Shown here: positions 1 through 12,357 of the stretch, piece after piece | Layout of the letters: each line of letters opens with the position of its first letter | Numbering within the stretch: position 1 is the stretch's first letter | Program-made: the position numbers and the translations under genes | Origin: Stenocarpella maydis | Lineage: Eukaryota > Ascomycota > Sordariomycetes > Diaporthales > Diaporthaceae | Length of the DNA stretch: 54,463 bases | Reading direction: 5' to 3' | Assembly (NCBI GenBank): GCA_002270565.1 | Contig: NQMI01000214.1 | Coordinates: 1-54,463 of the forward strand | Notes under the pieces: generated by a model | The model's input: only the letters and a program-made list of their open reading frames with translations | Database searches by the model: none | What the model was told of the DNA's origin: nothing

Positions 1-744
1 TCCTCGAGCTGCCCCTCCGCTGGACAGGGAGAGACTTGTGGAGGACATAAAGATATATGATATAAGTGTATATATTGAGTATCAATAACACTACTTGATA
101 AAATAAATAAATAAATAACGGAACTGATTGATAGGTTTTGCCTCCCCACACCCCCAACTGCCTACACCCCGCGAGCAAATGTGGGCCGGGGAAAAAAAGA
201 GCAGATATAGAAGAACCGTAACAACAAACGACAATTGAGCCATCCGAACAAGAGGGGTATCGTGCTTTGGAGCGAGGAATGAGATTTGAGATTTGAGATG
301 ACTTGGAGATATTTGGAAAAAAGTTAGGGAGATTGGATAGTGGCTGATTTGGTACGAGGCTGCAGGACAAGGACATGTCTGGTACGTGTTGCTGTTTCTT
401 GAATATAGAAGTGTGCATGTGTGTCCCAGTGGATGCGTGTCTGTGTTCCGCGCCTGTGATGGAAGTGAACAAGTCGTTGATCGTTAAGATAAAGATGGCC
501 GCTCCGAATGTGCAACTTTTGTGTGGCGTTGAAATGTAAAGCAACAAGGTCCGCCGTTGAGGGTTAAATGGTGGTGGCTTGTGCTGTCTGATGGTGGTGT
601 CGGTCGCTCCGGTGATCATGGTGCTCAGGAAGCCCCCCCCCCCAGAAGATGAAACACTGCAGAGATTTCGCCAGGAAGAAAGCATCTGAGCCACCATGCT
701 TCTTCAGGAGATGAGGCAAATACGGCCCCTCGGTCGCAGCCACC
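1..744. other. intergenic, downstream of the first gene
   Basis: No coding sequence is recognised here. The stretch lies 3' of the minus-strand gene ending at 745 and probably holds its 3' UTR. It contains a short AAAT-type microsatellite around 98-118 and a C run near 633-643. Confidence 0.6.
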
Positions 745-3108
745 TCACACGGCGATGCTGACATTTTTTCTACTCTCGGCCTCCTCGATGGGGAATCCGT
801 ATACAAGCTTAAACAGGTCCTTGAGGAACCCGTACTTGCCGGACCGCAGCGTCATCCACCCGACGCTCTTGGCCACGTCGGCGGCGTTGACCCGCTTTCC
901 CCTACTTGGCAGCATCGCGGCGGTTCGGAACGCCGAGTCGGCCAGCACGAGGCTCTTGTAGTTCTTCAGCAGCGCCGCGTGCGCGGGCAGGGAGCCGAAG
1001 GACCCCGTGGGCAGCTTCTCCACAAAGGCCTGCAGCGACGCCCCGCCGCCCGTGTCGGCCCCCGATGCCGCCGTCCTGCTGCCGCTGCTGCCGCCCTGGC
1101 CACCGCCACCACCCTCGCGGCTGAAACCGATGTTCATGGCCGCCTTGAGGATCAGCATCTTGATCCGCGTCACATTGACGTCCTCGGCTGAGGTCGCCGT
1201 CGTCGCAGTGCTGCTCGTCTTGGCGCTCGACTGCGAGTAGCTCGAAAGGTTGCTCGCGCTGCTCGACCACCTCCCGCCACGCGACCCGCCCTGGCTGCCC
1301 TCCGGGTTCGTGCCCAGGACGAGGATGTTGGGCATCTGAGGGCTCTCGCTGCCGGGCGAGATGGGCGTGTCGCCCGTGTCCTCGAATTCGGTCACCGGCG
1401 TCTCGGGTACGGGTGGTGGCTGCTTCGTGCGACGTGATGGTTGGTCCTCGGGCATGCTCTTCAGGCTCTCGCGCTTCGAATGCATCGAGGAGCGGCTCGT
1501 GGTCGATCGTACGTCCGACGCCAGGCCTTGCTGGAAGAAATTGACATGGCTCGGCCGCGGAGTGCCTCGGTCAGGCCTCACCTGCGTCCACCCTTCTCTG
1601 AAGATGTCGCAGAGCTCCCAGCAGGCTTGCACTGCTGACCCCAGGAGCTCCTCATCCGGTGCTTTGCCGTCGCGAGAATTCTGCCGCAGGCTGAACAGCA
1701 TCTCGGCCAGTGACCAGCACGCCCTGAGCAGCGAGTCTGTCTCTTCCGCCAGTTCGCTCCGCTGCTTCATGAGGCGGTGGCAGAGAGTGATATAGAAGTC
1801 CAATGTCCTCTCGCGGAATGCTTCTGGCAAGTTTCGGCTGTCCTGAGCACTGTAGAGACTATTGGATGACGGTTAAAGTTGCGCTTCCAGCGTGTGACAT
1901 GACATGATGGAGTCTTACTGGTTATTAAGCTCGAAACTGACTCTCAGCACCGAGTCGCCAATCTCATCCTTCCTTTGTCGCACATCGAAGAGAGACTGAC
2001 AGAAATCCCGGCATAGGTCCAAATTCGCTCGTCCGTTGAGTCTTTCGACAGCTTCGTCCCGGCTGTTGTACAGCTTCTGGCACAGCTTCCAACAACTCTT
2101 CCAGGCCTTCTCGTGAGCATCCGGCGTTCCGGAGCTGTTAAAAACCCGCTCTCGGTGGATGGAACTCAGGTTGGCCAACGTATTGCACAACGTCCAGCAT
2201 TCCTCCAAAGCAGCCCTCAGGGCTCGGATCTCGGGTTCCTCCTCTATCATGGCTGGCGTTACGAATTGTTCGCTGGTGGCAGAATCTGGCTCAGCGCCGG
2301 TCTCGCCTTCATGAGTTTCCGGGATCACTGGTACGTAAGGTTAGCCTCCAAACCCCCAAAGATCCGCGTTGGTTTGCTTACATTCAAGACTGCTTGTGCT
2401 GCTAGACCGTAATCGGGAAGCATCCGCGAAGACGTCGTGCAATTTCTGCGCTTGAGGTGTGGCGTTGTCAAGAGAATATCTTGCCGGCTTCACGTTCGTG
2501 GATATTGGCGGAGGAGCCGGGTGATTCAGAGAGACATCCTGAAGACATTCAATCAGTCTCGGGCATTGAAGAATAAGACCGCGATGCATGTTACCTTGGC
2601 AGACGCTTCGCTCTCGGGAGGGCTGAGCAGGCCGTCTGGCTTTTTAGGAGATCTGTTCGGGTCTGAAGATGCCTATTATCCCATTTAGCTCCCTGGACAG
2701 ACCGACCATACGCGATTCTCCTCTTCGACGCACCCATTGATGAAAGCTTTCCGGAGCATGTATGACCGAAACTGCCTCTTCGTTCGAGTTTGTCCGCACG
2801 GCATCGGGAAGGTTCGTTCTCAGCATCTTGAGCTGCGCGGGAATCAGCAAGGACCAACCGGCGTTGCGCACAGGGTGCCATACCTGCGGCGGGCCTTCTA
2901 CTTCTGACACTGAGGGCTGATCGCTAGTCTCCGACTGTGCTTCATCATCGATCTCCGTGGTCTCTGTCCCGTTCGAGGTCACAGGTGAAGGGCCAACGAT
3001 ATCACTGGTAGGGCTCAAGAGATGTGCAGAGTGCGGCCGCACGTACGAGGTGGGCCGGAGGGTTTGAGAATCCATTGGAGTCGGGGTCGACCTGGAGCGG
3101 GGATTCAT
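745..3108 (-). CDS. conserved fungal protein of unknown function (possibly the DUF7624 family)
   Basis: Five exons are proposed on the minus strand: 3108-2884, 2672-2595, 2538-2382, 2327-1919 and 1858-745. They sum to 1983 nt, exactly 660 codons plus a stop. The N-terminal part is Ser/Thr/Pro-rich and looks disordered. The middle (exon 4 and the start of exon 5) is helical with regularly spaced Trp and Cys (ECWTLCNTL, SCWKLCQKL, ACWSLAEM, ACWELCDIF), which looks like a repeated helical module. A Ser/Gly-rich linker follows, then a conserved-looking C-terminal segment containing AADVAKSVGW and SGKYGFLKDLFKLVYG. I recall such proteins in many ascomycetes, possibly under the name DUF7624, but cannot verify it. 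No catalytic motif or membrane segment is visible. The start at 3108 and the first intron are the weakest parts: an in-frame ATG exists at 3192 and another at 3075. Confidence 0.72.
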
Positions 3109-6100
3109 TGTCAGCGCTGGTGAGCGACAGGAGAGAAGATTGAGCAGGGACCGTATGATGAGGCAAGTGGGAAGACCAGGGCACGCTTCCAAGAGTATAT
3201 ATCACTGACATGTCCTTGAATGTAGAAAATGGAGAGACTAAATTTCCCGTAGATGACCTGAGTGGTGCCTCGAGAGCCATGACTGGGAGACCACCGGGGC
3301 TCTGAGCGGTTGGTGCCGGGCGAGGATGAGATGCTCGTGTCGTCGTCGCAGGCGATGCGTGAGACAGACAAGGATCTCAAGGCGGCATCCAGAGTGGACC
3401 GGTCACGGTGCGACCTGGGAGGCGGCGGTGACGAGGGCCCCGGAAACCGGCCGTCGGGCGAAGCGAGGCAGACAGACTGAAGGGGTGTCGATGGCGGTCG
3501 CCGGGTGTTGGCCGCCAGAATTTGCCCAGTTGGTGACAGCGCGCCTGCTGTGCGAGCTTCCTGGGGAGGGACAAGACCAGGAGGGGCAGGTGGCTATTAT
3601 GAGCTTACAAGCGGTCGATGTCAAGGTAGGGTTGCTAGCACTAGAATGAGATGCAGCTAGACAGGGACAAGGCTCCAAGAGCAGCGGGAGACGGGGTAGA
3701 CAAGTCAAACGCGGCTTGGGGACGGGCTGGTGTGCCGAAGAGCACTGGCGACAGGGCCTCCGAGAAGATTTCGCAGAGCAGCAATGGACGAAATAACCGG
3801 AGTCCTGCGCCAGGTGTAAGGGGCGTATCTTATCCGGGGCCTGGCTCCGTATTGTCGGGGTCTCGCTTCAATGAGTGGCCGAGAGGGCAGGTTCGCACGA
3901 AGGGGCGGGAGGCTGGACAGCAGCAAGGGGAACTGGAGATATTATCTTTGCGACAGTACCGTGTAAGCAAAATCGGCCGTCGGTGGCTGCTGCAAGAGAG
4001 ATAAATAATCTCCGTGACATGCACCTTGGGCGTTCTGGGATAGGTTTGCGCGAGGATCTGCAGTCAGTATGCGTGTGTATCCTGCCAGAGGATCGGTTGT
4101 TCGGGTCTTGACCAGTGGGTTGGTGTTCGGAGCCTCGTCGAAGTGCTGCGGACGTGATTCGTCCAAGGGGACAGCAGCTCTTGCAGAGAGCTCAGCTCTC
4201 CTGCGAGGGTATGAGGGGCTCGACGACGGATGGCGGGAGAAGGCGTCAGCAGTTCACAGCGAGCTGTAAAAAGCTGGACGGTGGCGCGTTGTTTCCAAGG
4301 CGGCCGAATCCTACAGCTGGCTTGCGGCATTCACAAGCAGGCTTCTTCCTCGTCGGATATCGCGAGGAGGGATGGAGGTGGGAGAAAGGTTCAATCGGCT
4401 ACGGCCTCACGCTGCGCGCAATTACAGCCACAGCGACGAGGATGTTGTTGTATCGCGGTGCGTGCGTGCGGTGCGGTGTAATGCGATGTAGTGCGTGCAG
4501 TGGTAGTAAGACCAAGACTAAGGATGGGGTTTAATGCGGGAATTGACCACTTCAGCCTGCAGGTGCGCGTCGGCCTCGGAGCTCCTCTGGACGGCGGCGC
4601 AGCCAGTAGGAGGCCAGCAATGTGGCGATGTGGTGGATGCCCAAGGCTGTCCACCACTGGTGAGCTGCATGAGACGACAGGCGTCGGCGCTTAGAGGTAG
4701 TGGTTAGCCTGGATGGCTCGCTTCATCCAGCAAGTCACATCGTGTATCCCCGGGCCACCCCTGTCGATAGCATGGTGCGCTCGTGGCTCAGATGGGCACC
4801 GGGACACCTTCCTAAGAACCCAAAAGCCCCCAGGCCGAACCATCACCGTCTCTTTCTTGGTGCGAAGGTCCCAGCCGGTCGGGTAGCAAGCAGGGAGGTG
4901 GAGCATGCCGGACCGGGAGACGGCCCAATCTTTGCCTGTGAGCCAATGGAACTTGGGATGTTGAGGCTACAGACGCCCGCAGGAACCAGCTGGTTGGCTG
5001 TCGAGCAGGCTGGGTCCGGTACGTGGTTGATGTTTCTTGTCAAGAGCTAGCTAGACTGCGTGGGTGCCATGTGTTCCATGCTTCATGGTATGAACTGGGC
5101 GGGGCAGGACAGGGCATGGAAGAGACGACGGCACGGCATATCGTGACGGCTGGCCGCTCGAGTCGAGTCCAGCTCATGCCGACCAGGCAACTCTAGGTTG
5201 AATGTCTGGTGGGCACAAGACCCTGTGCAACCTTGCGGGTCTGGGTGTTGGTTGAAGACGCAAAAGTCCCAGACGAGGTGGCTGCTCGGCCATGATCAAT
5301 GGCAACAACGTATAAATTGGGCATAGCTGAGCCTCTTCTGAAGTCCTGTACTCGGTACTTCTGCCCCAATTACGCAATCATGGTCATGTCACGGGCATGA
5401 GAGGAGTAGACCTCGGCACCGTGTCTGCCTGCCCTGCTAGGCTTCATCAGCACGGAGAGGCAGAGGCGAGAGGCGAAAGAAAACGGCTGGATTCGCGGCC
5501 AATTCCTGATTGCGATGCAAAGGCCATCCACCCCCCCCCTTCAGCGGCAGGGTGGATCGGCCGTTGTTGGTGTGGTGCTCGGTTGATTAATTGCCTGGGC
5601 TGCCCCATTGAGCCCGCAATGAAGGGCATCCCACCAGCCCAACGCACCCGATGGCCTGGGAACTGCATCATTCTGAGTTTAGCGCACCAGCTATATTTGG
5701 GGCTTGGAGTGCTTTCATGGGGTCATCAAGGCAGATCACCCCCACTGCTTCTGCCTCTTGTCCACCTGCAGACGTTTCGAGATTGTCTCTGTTGACCGAC
5801 TGACGACTGGATGGGAAGTGATGGACGGTGATGCTCGGATGGAAAAGAGAAGCAGCAAGTACACATAGATGTACGATATTTTCCCCTTGTGGTAAGCTGA
5901 TGAGTAGAGCTGGACAGGCTCTGGGGTGGTTGGACTGTCGCCATGGGTTGGGATCATCAAGCAGGAGCAAAAAAAAAAAAAAATTGATGGATTCGTCCAA
6001 GTGGTTGGAGGAAGAACAAGCCCAGGCCCCCAGGCAAGGAGCCAAGGACTGCCGGGGGGTTAGTCCTTCCTCCTAGCGCAAGAGCTTGATCTCTACCGTT

Positions 6101-6390
6101 GACAAAGACACCTTTGCTCTGGACGAGTGAGCTTCCAGAGATGACCATTCTCCAGGCACACCGGTAACTAATTATTAGTAAATCTGGCATTGCCGTCTGA
6201 CACTGTCTGACATGTACATTCATTCGGTACTAACATGCTCTATACTGCAATCCTGCCATCACCCCGCCGTCACCTTGCCATCCTGCAATCTCCTTGGTTG
6301 CCCTACGAGAACTATAACCCGCCTGCCTTTCTGACACACACCCACCCACCCACCCACATATACACACATGTACGTAGATACACTAGGTGG

Positions 6391-6424
<34 letters not shown>

Positions 6425-7292
6425 ATTGTGTGGTTTTTGTGTGGCTATGTGTGTGTGGCAGTCAACGAGCATGGAGGCGGAACAACGGGAGCTGAGCGAG
6501 AAGAGAAAAGAACCCGTGGAAAAAGTTCAGATCTGCATAATTGAAATCCAGTTACAGCGTAGCCTCCGACGTGAGTCTGCGCCTGCGCCGCACACGAGCA
6601 TCCAAGGTCCAGCTGTGTGAAACAACTTTCCTGCACGTTGGGGCTGGTCACTTTGCAAACCGGCTTCCTGATGCGGCCAACATCCCTTTGATCGGGGCTC
6701 CTTTGCTGGGGCTCTCGACTTGCCCAATCCAACCTCGTCAGCAGGGCCATCTCGGCCATTGCCCTTCTCAATAACAATCCCCTTGCCCCAGGACGGAGGC
6801 GGCGGTCGTGGTCCCAATCTGGCTGCGCCTTAGCCGCCGGGAAGACGCTGCAGGCTTCCCTATTTGACAGAGACGCGTCGAAGCTGATCCTACGCTACGG
6901 TAATTGATGCAAGATCCGACCTGGTTTTGCATACGACTAACAAATATGCCCTGCATTTGGCAGCAGGACAACAAAAGACTGTTGGGCCAGCGGATAACTC
7001 GTCCGACACGCCCTGCAGAGCCGCGTCTGTTGTCCCAATTCTGTGGCCAGGGATATGGCCACGAAGCTGGTCACATGCAGGGGCAGCGCGGAGGAAGGCC
7101 ACGGACGAAGCCCGGTAGGCATTTCTTTTGGTGTTACCAGTGTCTATTACAAACGCCAAACTGCAGATGCGCCTCGTCTCTCTTGCTGTCCGGTGCCCAA
7201 TGTCGTCCGAAAGCCGTCTCTGCACGATCCCTCCGGGGCGCGAACCTCGTCTCTTGTAGTGGTTCCAGTCCAGTCCAGTGTGGCCTGACACC
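3109..7292. other. 4.2-kb GC-rich stretch without a recognisable gene
   Basis: Many open frames of 60-140 codons exist on both strands, but none shows a recognisable domain, a convincing splice pattern or a composition distinct from the opposite strand. The part near 3109-4000 is probably promoter and 5' UTR of the preceding minus-strand gene. A 15-base A run lies near 5969-5984. Confidence 0.5.
6341..6424. repeat. microsatellites (CCCA)n, (AT)n and (GT)n
   Basis: A CCCA tetranucleotide run occupies about 6341-6357. Dinucleotide AT (about 6391-6406) runs directly into dinucleotide GT (about 6405-6424). They lie in the gene-free stretch and no function is implied. Confidence 0.9.
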
Positions 7293-7509
7293 TTACAGCC
7301 ACTTCCCATCCGCGACGCGGTCGAAGCCATATCCAACAGAGAATTTGCCGCCCTTATTGCGGTCCTTGTCGATATGGCCAATGCAGTACGCCGCCTTGCC
7401 GCCGCGCAGGCTGAATCTCTCGTGCTTTCCTTCGTAGTCGCTGTTGCTGTGGAGCGGAATATACCATGTAATCCTCCTGGGAGCCGTCGTATTGCCAGAA
7501 CGCCGCCCA
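7293..7509 (-). pseudogene. coding-like 3' exon or gene remnant just downstream of RPB10
   Basis: A minus-strand frame stays open for 72 codons from a good acceptor (TTTTGCAG, ending at 7510) to a TAA at 7293-7295. Its peptide looks protein-like: it contains ITWYIPLHSNSDYEGKHE, AAYCIGHIDKDRNKGG and ends GYGFDRVADGKWL. No in-frame ATG is present and the sequence directly upstream is the last exon of RPB10, so a 5' exon cannot be placed without overlapping that gene. It could be the remnant of a small, possibly secreted, protein gene, an alternative 3' exon, or chance. I do not recognise the family. Confidence 0.3.
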
Positions 7510-7547
7510 CTGCAAAATCTTGCTTACAATAAAAACATTATCCGAAT

Positions 7548-8022
7548 TTATTGAGGGTTGTCGTGAGCCAGGCTGCTCTTCTTGACCTCACGTCCGTCGG
7601 GCGTGTACCTGCAACCAGTCAGCCATCTGCTTCCAGCCGTCCAAGCAGGCAAGACCCAGTGGCGGCTTCGGGGCTGCATTTTTGCTGGCCGTGACATACT
7701 TGAGCAATTTTTCGATCAGGTCGACGTGGGTCATGATCATGCGGCGGCAGCAGTACCGCTTGCACCCGAGCTGGTCCATGGCATCTCTGCCGTTTCGTAT
7801 CGTGTCGCGTCAGCCCAACCAAGCCAAGCCATACAGATTAAGTCCCATGGCATCGTGGAATGGTCTCACCCGTCAGGGACATTCTGGTCAATCAGCGCCA
7901 GGTAGCGCTCCCATAGATCTCCTGTTACCTGCGCTGCAGTCAGCCACTGTGTCCTGGTGCCTGTCGAGCTGGGGCGGTTGGCGGACCTTGCCGCAGGAGA
8001 AGCAGCGGATGGGGATAATCAT
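7548..8022 (-). CDS. RPB10: DNA-directed RNA polymerases I, II and III subunit RPABC5 (Rpb10)
   Basis: This is the small zinc-binding subunit shared by all three nuclear RNA polymerases, where it helps assemble the Rpb2/Rpb3 platform. Four exons (8022-7987, 7928-7870, 7786-7700, 7608-7548) sum to 243 nt, 80 codons plus stop. The protein begins [12 protein letters not shown] and carries [26 protein letters not shown] and [15 protein letters not shown]. The zinc ligands are Cys7, Cys10 and the pair Cys44-Cys45, as expected for the family. A short basic tail (residues 62-80) extends past the yeast-type end, as is common in filamentous fungi. The first donor (GTCCGC) is weak; the third (GTATGT) is strong. 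The gene is divergent from the WD40 gene at 8378, so the two share a short promoter region. Confidence 0.95.
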
Positions 8023-8377
8023 CTTGACGGACGGCGTTCGAGGACGAAGATGCGGCGGACTCGGTTGTTCGATGCAGGTCTTCACCACCCGCGATGTGGT
8101 CTTTTGATCGTTCAAGGTCGGAGAGCGGGAGGCAGAGGCGAGGCGTGTGCGTAATAAAGCTGTCCAAGAGGCTGTATGTAATTCTTCAGAGCGGCTGGGA
8201 GAGGCTAAAGCGCTAGGCCCACTATACTTTTCTTATCGGGCCCCTTATCGTGATATTTTTCAGCAGATCGAACCCTTGTAGTCTACCTGAGTTTTTGCAG
8301 ACGCCCATGCTCGCCCATGCTCGCTCGACCTTGTTACTGCTCCTGACCAGCACATTAATATCTCGACCAGATCCACC
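8023..8377. promoter_or_regulatory. 355-bp shared region between RPB10 and the Utp17-like gene
   Basis: The two start codons (8022 minus, 8378 plus) face away from each other across 355 bp, so both promoters must lie here. ATTTTTCA at 8255-8262 is the reverse complement of TGAAAAAT, the core of the yeast ribosomal RNA processing element. The match is short and its function in this fungus is only an inference. Confidence 0.5.
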
Positions 8378-11300
8378 ATGGCTTCCTCAAAGCCACAGTC
8401 CAGAAAAGGTGTAGACAAGCGGAAAAGAGAAAAATTGGACCACGAGGACACATCGCACAAGAAGAAGAGGAGGCAAAAGCAGCAGCAGGAAAACGGCCAG
8501 GACACCCCGCGCGCATCGCCAAAGAGGAAACCAGCAACGCCTGCCACGGACGAGCAGCACGCCTCAGAAGAGGATTCGACCTTTAACGGCCTGTTCTCCA
8601 GGCACAAGCCAAGGTCCCAACCCAACGGCGAGAGCAACGGATCCAAGGCCTTGCCGAAATGGAGGATCTCGGAGCCAGTGGGCGGTAGAATGTCTGACAT
8701 AGATCCCATCTTCAGTGCCGATGAAAAGTGAGCCCGCTCCCCTCCGGAGACCTTCGAGCTTCGGCTTTAGACGTGCTGACGGACCCTAGATTCCTTCTCG
8801 TCACCTATCACACCTCCCTCCAAGTCTACTCCGTCGCCGACTCCCTCCTCGTGCGCCGAATCGCATTGCCCCTGGTGGGCGCAAACAACGGCGCGCCCTA
8901 CCTCGTGGCTGCTGCCCTCTCACAGGTCACACCGGAGCTGGTTTGGCTTGCGTCTTCCGACGGCAGAGTATGGCGGGTAGATTGGAGGACAGGGTCTGGC
9001 GCGGAAGAGTGCCTTCGAACTGGCGCAGGTATCATACATGACATGACCGTTGCTGCGGTCATTATCAACAAGAAGCCATCCGATATCCTATTCGTCTCAG
9101 AAAGCCTCAAGAATAACCACAGAATCGTCGCCTATGACCCTTCAGACCTGGCGCATCCTACGAGCCTGGTGTTGCACAATCAACCAGGGAAATCCAACAT
9201 CTTGCGAACTACGGCTGGGGGCAGCATTCTCACTGCCGCCACAGGGAACACGCTGCTGGTGGCGGCTTTGCGGCAGAGGAGTGCCGCTAGCGTCGAGGGC
9301 CTGTCCTACGACTTTTACTCGTTCGAAACTCCTGACGAGGTCTCATGTCTGAGCGTAAGGCTCTCACCGAAAAAGCCAAGTACCAAAAAGAAGGCCTCAC
9401 AGGACCCCAACCACTACGCACTCGATATTGCTGTGGGAGGCTTGCGGGGAGCCATCTACGTATATTCGGACCTTCTCTCGCAACTACGGGCCGTGGCGCA
9501 AAAAGGGCTTGACCTACCAAATCAGAAGCACTGGCACCGACGGGCAGTTCATAGTGTCGCTTGGTCACCTGACGGTAGGTCTCGTGAGCTCCCTCAGTTG
9601 GAGACACGCTTGCTAACGCTACGTAGGTAACTATCTGATATCTGGAGGCTCAGAGTCTGTGCTCGTTCTCTGGCAGCTGGACACCGGCAAGCTTGATTTC
9701 CTTCCTCACCTGGCAGCGAGCATTGAAAATATCGTTGTGTCTGCTGCCGGCTCTTCCTATGCTGTTCACATGGACGATAACTCGACAATGGTCCTCTCTA
9801 CTGCCGAAATGAAACCAACGACCTATGTCTCAGGGCTCCAGTCTCTGGTATTTGATGTTCAGAAGCCCAAGGATGCACTCGTGCGCAGAGTTTTTGAGGG
9901 TCTCAAGGAGATTAACGCACCGCTGGCTGCGGCCATTGATCCCAGGGACCCATCGCAACTACTCATCTGTGTTGGGACCAGCCAGCAGGCCAGTCGCACC
10001 GGACCCCTCCCCGTCACACCTTTCCTTCAGCGGTTTGATCTCGGCTCGTTCCAAAGCATATCTAAACAACCACTCACGCGGACAAATACCACAGAGCTGT
10101 ACATCACGCCAAACGGTTACCCAATAGTCGAGCCGCGGGCGTGCCAACTTGCGTTCTCATATGATGGAAGATGGCTTGCCACGATTGACGAATGGGAGCC
10201 GCCGGAGCGAGACACCACTACGCTCACCGAGGGCTCGAGCGCCGCGGCACTGGAGTACTCGCGCGAGCGGCGGGAGATCTACCTGAAGTTCTGGGAGACA
10301 AAGGAGGACGGCACGTCCATGGAGCTGTCGAGCAGGATCAATGGTCCTCACTCGACCGCGCGTTCGGTAGATGTCTTCGACATCGCCGCAGACAAGGTGT
10401 CCAACAAGTTCGCGACGGTTGGCGAGGACGGGGTCGTGCGGATATGGGCGCCCCAGCTCCGCGAGCGGGATGGCCTTGCGGCCACCGCCCCCAACGGCCA
10501 AGCACTGGTCAGCTGGTCCTGCGTCCGCACCGTCGCCCTTGGTGAGAGCATCAAGTCCCAGGACGATTTGTTGCCCCTGGGCGGTCGCGTGTCGTACAAG
10601 AAGAGCGGGTCCCTAACCTACTCCGAGGATGGGTCGATTCTGTTCGTGGCCTACGGCCACTACAACGAGATCGTCATCTATATCATCGACATGGAATCAG
10701 GCGGGGTCCGCAACACTCTCCACGACATGTGCAAGGGCGACATCCGCTCGCTGCAGCTCCTCAACTCCAGCCTGGTCATCCTGTCGCAGGACCTCGCCGT
10801 CTACGACCTTGTGGCCGACGAGCTCCGCTACGGCGTCAAGCTGGGCGACCGGTCCGACTCCGCCGCGCGCCAGACGCACCTCGCCGTCGACCGCGCCTCG
10901 AGGACCTTCGCCATCGCCGTGCCCTTCCTCAAGGGGTCCAACGGCAGGCTGTCGCGCGGCGCCGTCTCCGAGGTGGCCATCTTCACGCCAGGCGACAGCG
11001 AGCCCCTGCTCATGCACAAGCTGCCCCACCTCGTCACCTCGCTCCTCCCCTCCTCGGAGCCGGGCGGCGGCTTCATAGCCGTCGACTCGGCCGCGCAGAT
11101 CTGGCCCATCACCGAGGGCGCCGACTCGAGCAACATCGCGCGCCCGCTGTCGGAGCTCAAGCTCGACGACCTGCCGGCGGACGAGGAGCCTGCCCAGGAG
11201 GGAAAAAAGGCAGTCCTTAATGGGGCTGATGACGAGGAAGAGGAGGACGCTAGCGATGGCGAAGAGGCCATGGACGTAGACGAGGATGAAGATGACACCC

Positions 11301-11431
11301 GCGCAGCCGTCGTCGCGCCCCAGCGGCTCGCCGAGATCTTCGACGCCGCTCCCGCATTCGCGATGCCGCCCATTGAGGACACGTTCTACAAGGTCGTCGG
11401 GCTATTCGCGCAGAAGCCCGCGTCTCCATGA
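8378..11431 (+). CDS. U3 snoRNP / small-subunit processome WD40 protein (Utp17/Nan1, WDR75-like)
   Basis: Three exons (8378-8727, 8790-9574, 9627-11431) sum to 2940 nt, 979 codons plus stop. The first intron ends at the second AG because the first would run into a stop. The second intron has a clear GCTAAC branch site. Residues 1-115 are a lysine-rich nuclear-type tail. After it come beta-propeller-like segments: FLLVTYHTSLQVYS, VHSVAWSPDG followed by NYLISGGSESVLVLWQLDTG, then later blades. The C-terminus has a strongly acidic tract (about residues 890-915) followed by a conserved-type end. The arrangement matches Utp17/Nan1, a t-UTP subunit needed for pre-18S rRNA processing and rDNA transcription in the nucleolus. 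Its divergence from RPB10 fits shared growth control. WDR75 family membership is by motif memory, not alignment. Confidence 0.88.
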
Positions 11432-12357
11432 GAGGATGCAAAAATAGCCAGGGGGAGATTATTCTTCCCCCAAGATGTTGCAATTTTGACCCAGCTCCTC
11501 GGGGGAGATGCCGTGCGCCGGCGGGGAAGAATGGCCCAGGATCAGGTGGACGAGGCGGTCCCATCCAACTCACCTCCGCCGCGGGATTCATGGTCAGGCA
11601 ATCAAGGATGACGGACGCCGATTCTTTGCTCTGGGTGGGGAGGATGAGCCAAGCCCGCCGTAGGCCCCCAGGAAAGGTTGCTCACTCACTCACTGCCAAC
11701 GGGACCGATGGCGTAGGGATGTTAGGTGGGCGGGGTATAAAGGGCCGCGCGGAGGACAATAAGCCCGCCGTGGGGCTCTGCTGCAGGAAACGGGGGGGTC
11801 AAGACACCTGTTGCCTTTCTACTTCATATGTAAAAGGGAAGAGAGACCACCACGCCGCCAGGTAGACGAGAGGGTCAAGGTTGAGGTTTGGATGGACATG
11901 TGGGAGGGAAGCGAGGGGACTTTCAGGGACGGCTGGAACGGGGGCGGTCTCCAATACCCAGGGGAGGGAACGACCGACCGACCGACGTTGATCTGCCGGC
12001 AAGGCTCGGATTGCCACATAAAACTAAATCCAAGACATAAGGGGAAATCTCTAAATTCGTCAAGTCATAATCCTGTGATATGCATTCTATGGATTATCTC
12101 GAGCATCCATCCATCCCCAGTCATTTCCCGCCCGTCCCCGAGGAAGTGCAATACACGAATGACAGGGAGGTTTCATTCCGGGCCCCGACCAGTCCGAAAA
12201 GAAGTCAAACAGCATCACGCAGAACGGAACGCCGAATAGCACACCGGAAACATCAAAACTAGACGCACAACGCCTTCCCCACCTAACAGACTTCCATTTA
12301 CCGAGGACCATGTCACATCACCACACACACACAGACACCTGCCCCACTCCCCGAAAA
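11432..12357. other. convergent intergenic region
   Basis: This lies between the ends of two convergent genes and should hold both 3' UTRs. I see no coding features. Confidence 0.6.

Noticed and set aside
4700..5050. 116-codon plus-strand open frame upstream of the first gene
   Set aside because: No similarity to any family I know, no splice or start context of note, and overlapping open frames on the opposite strand.
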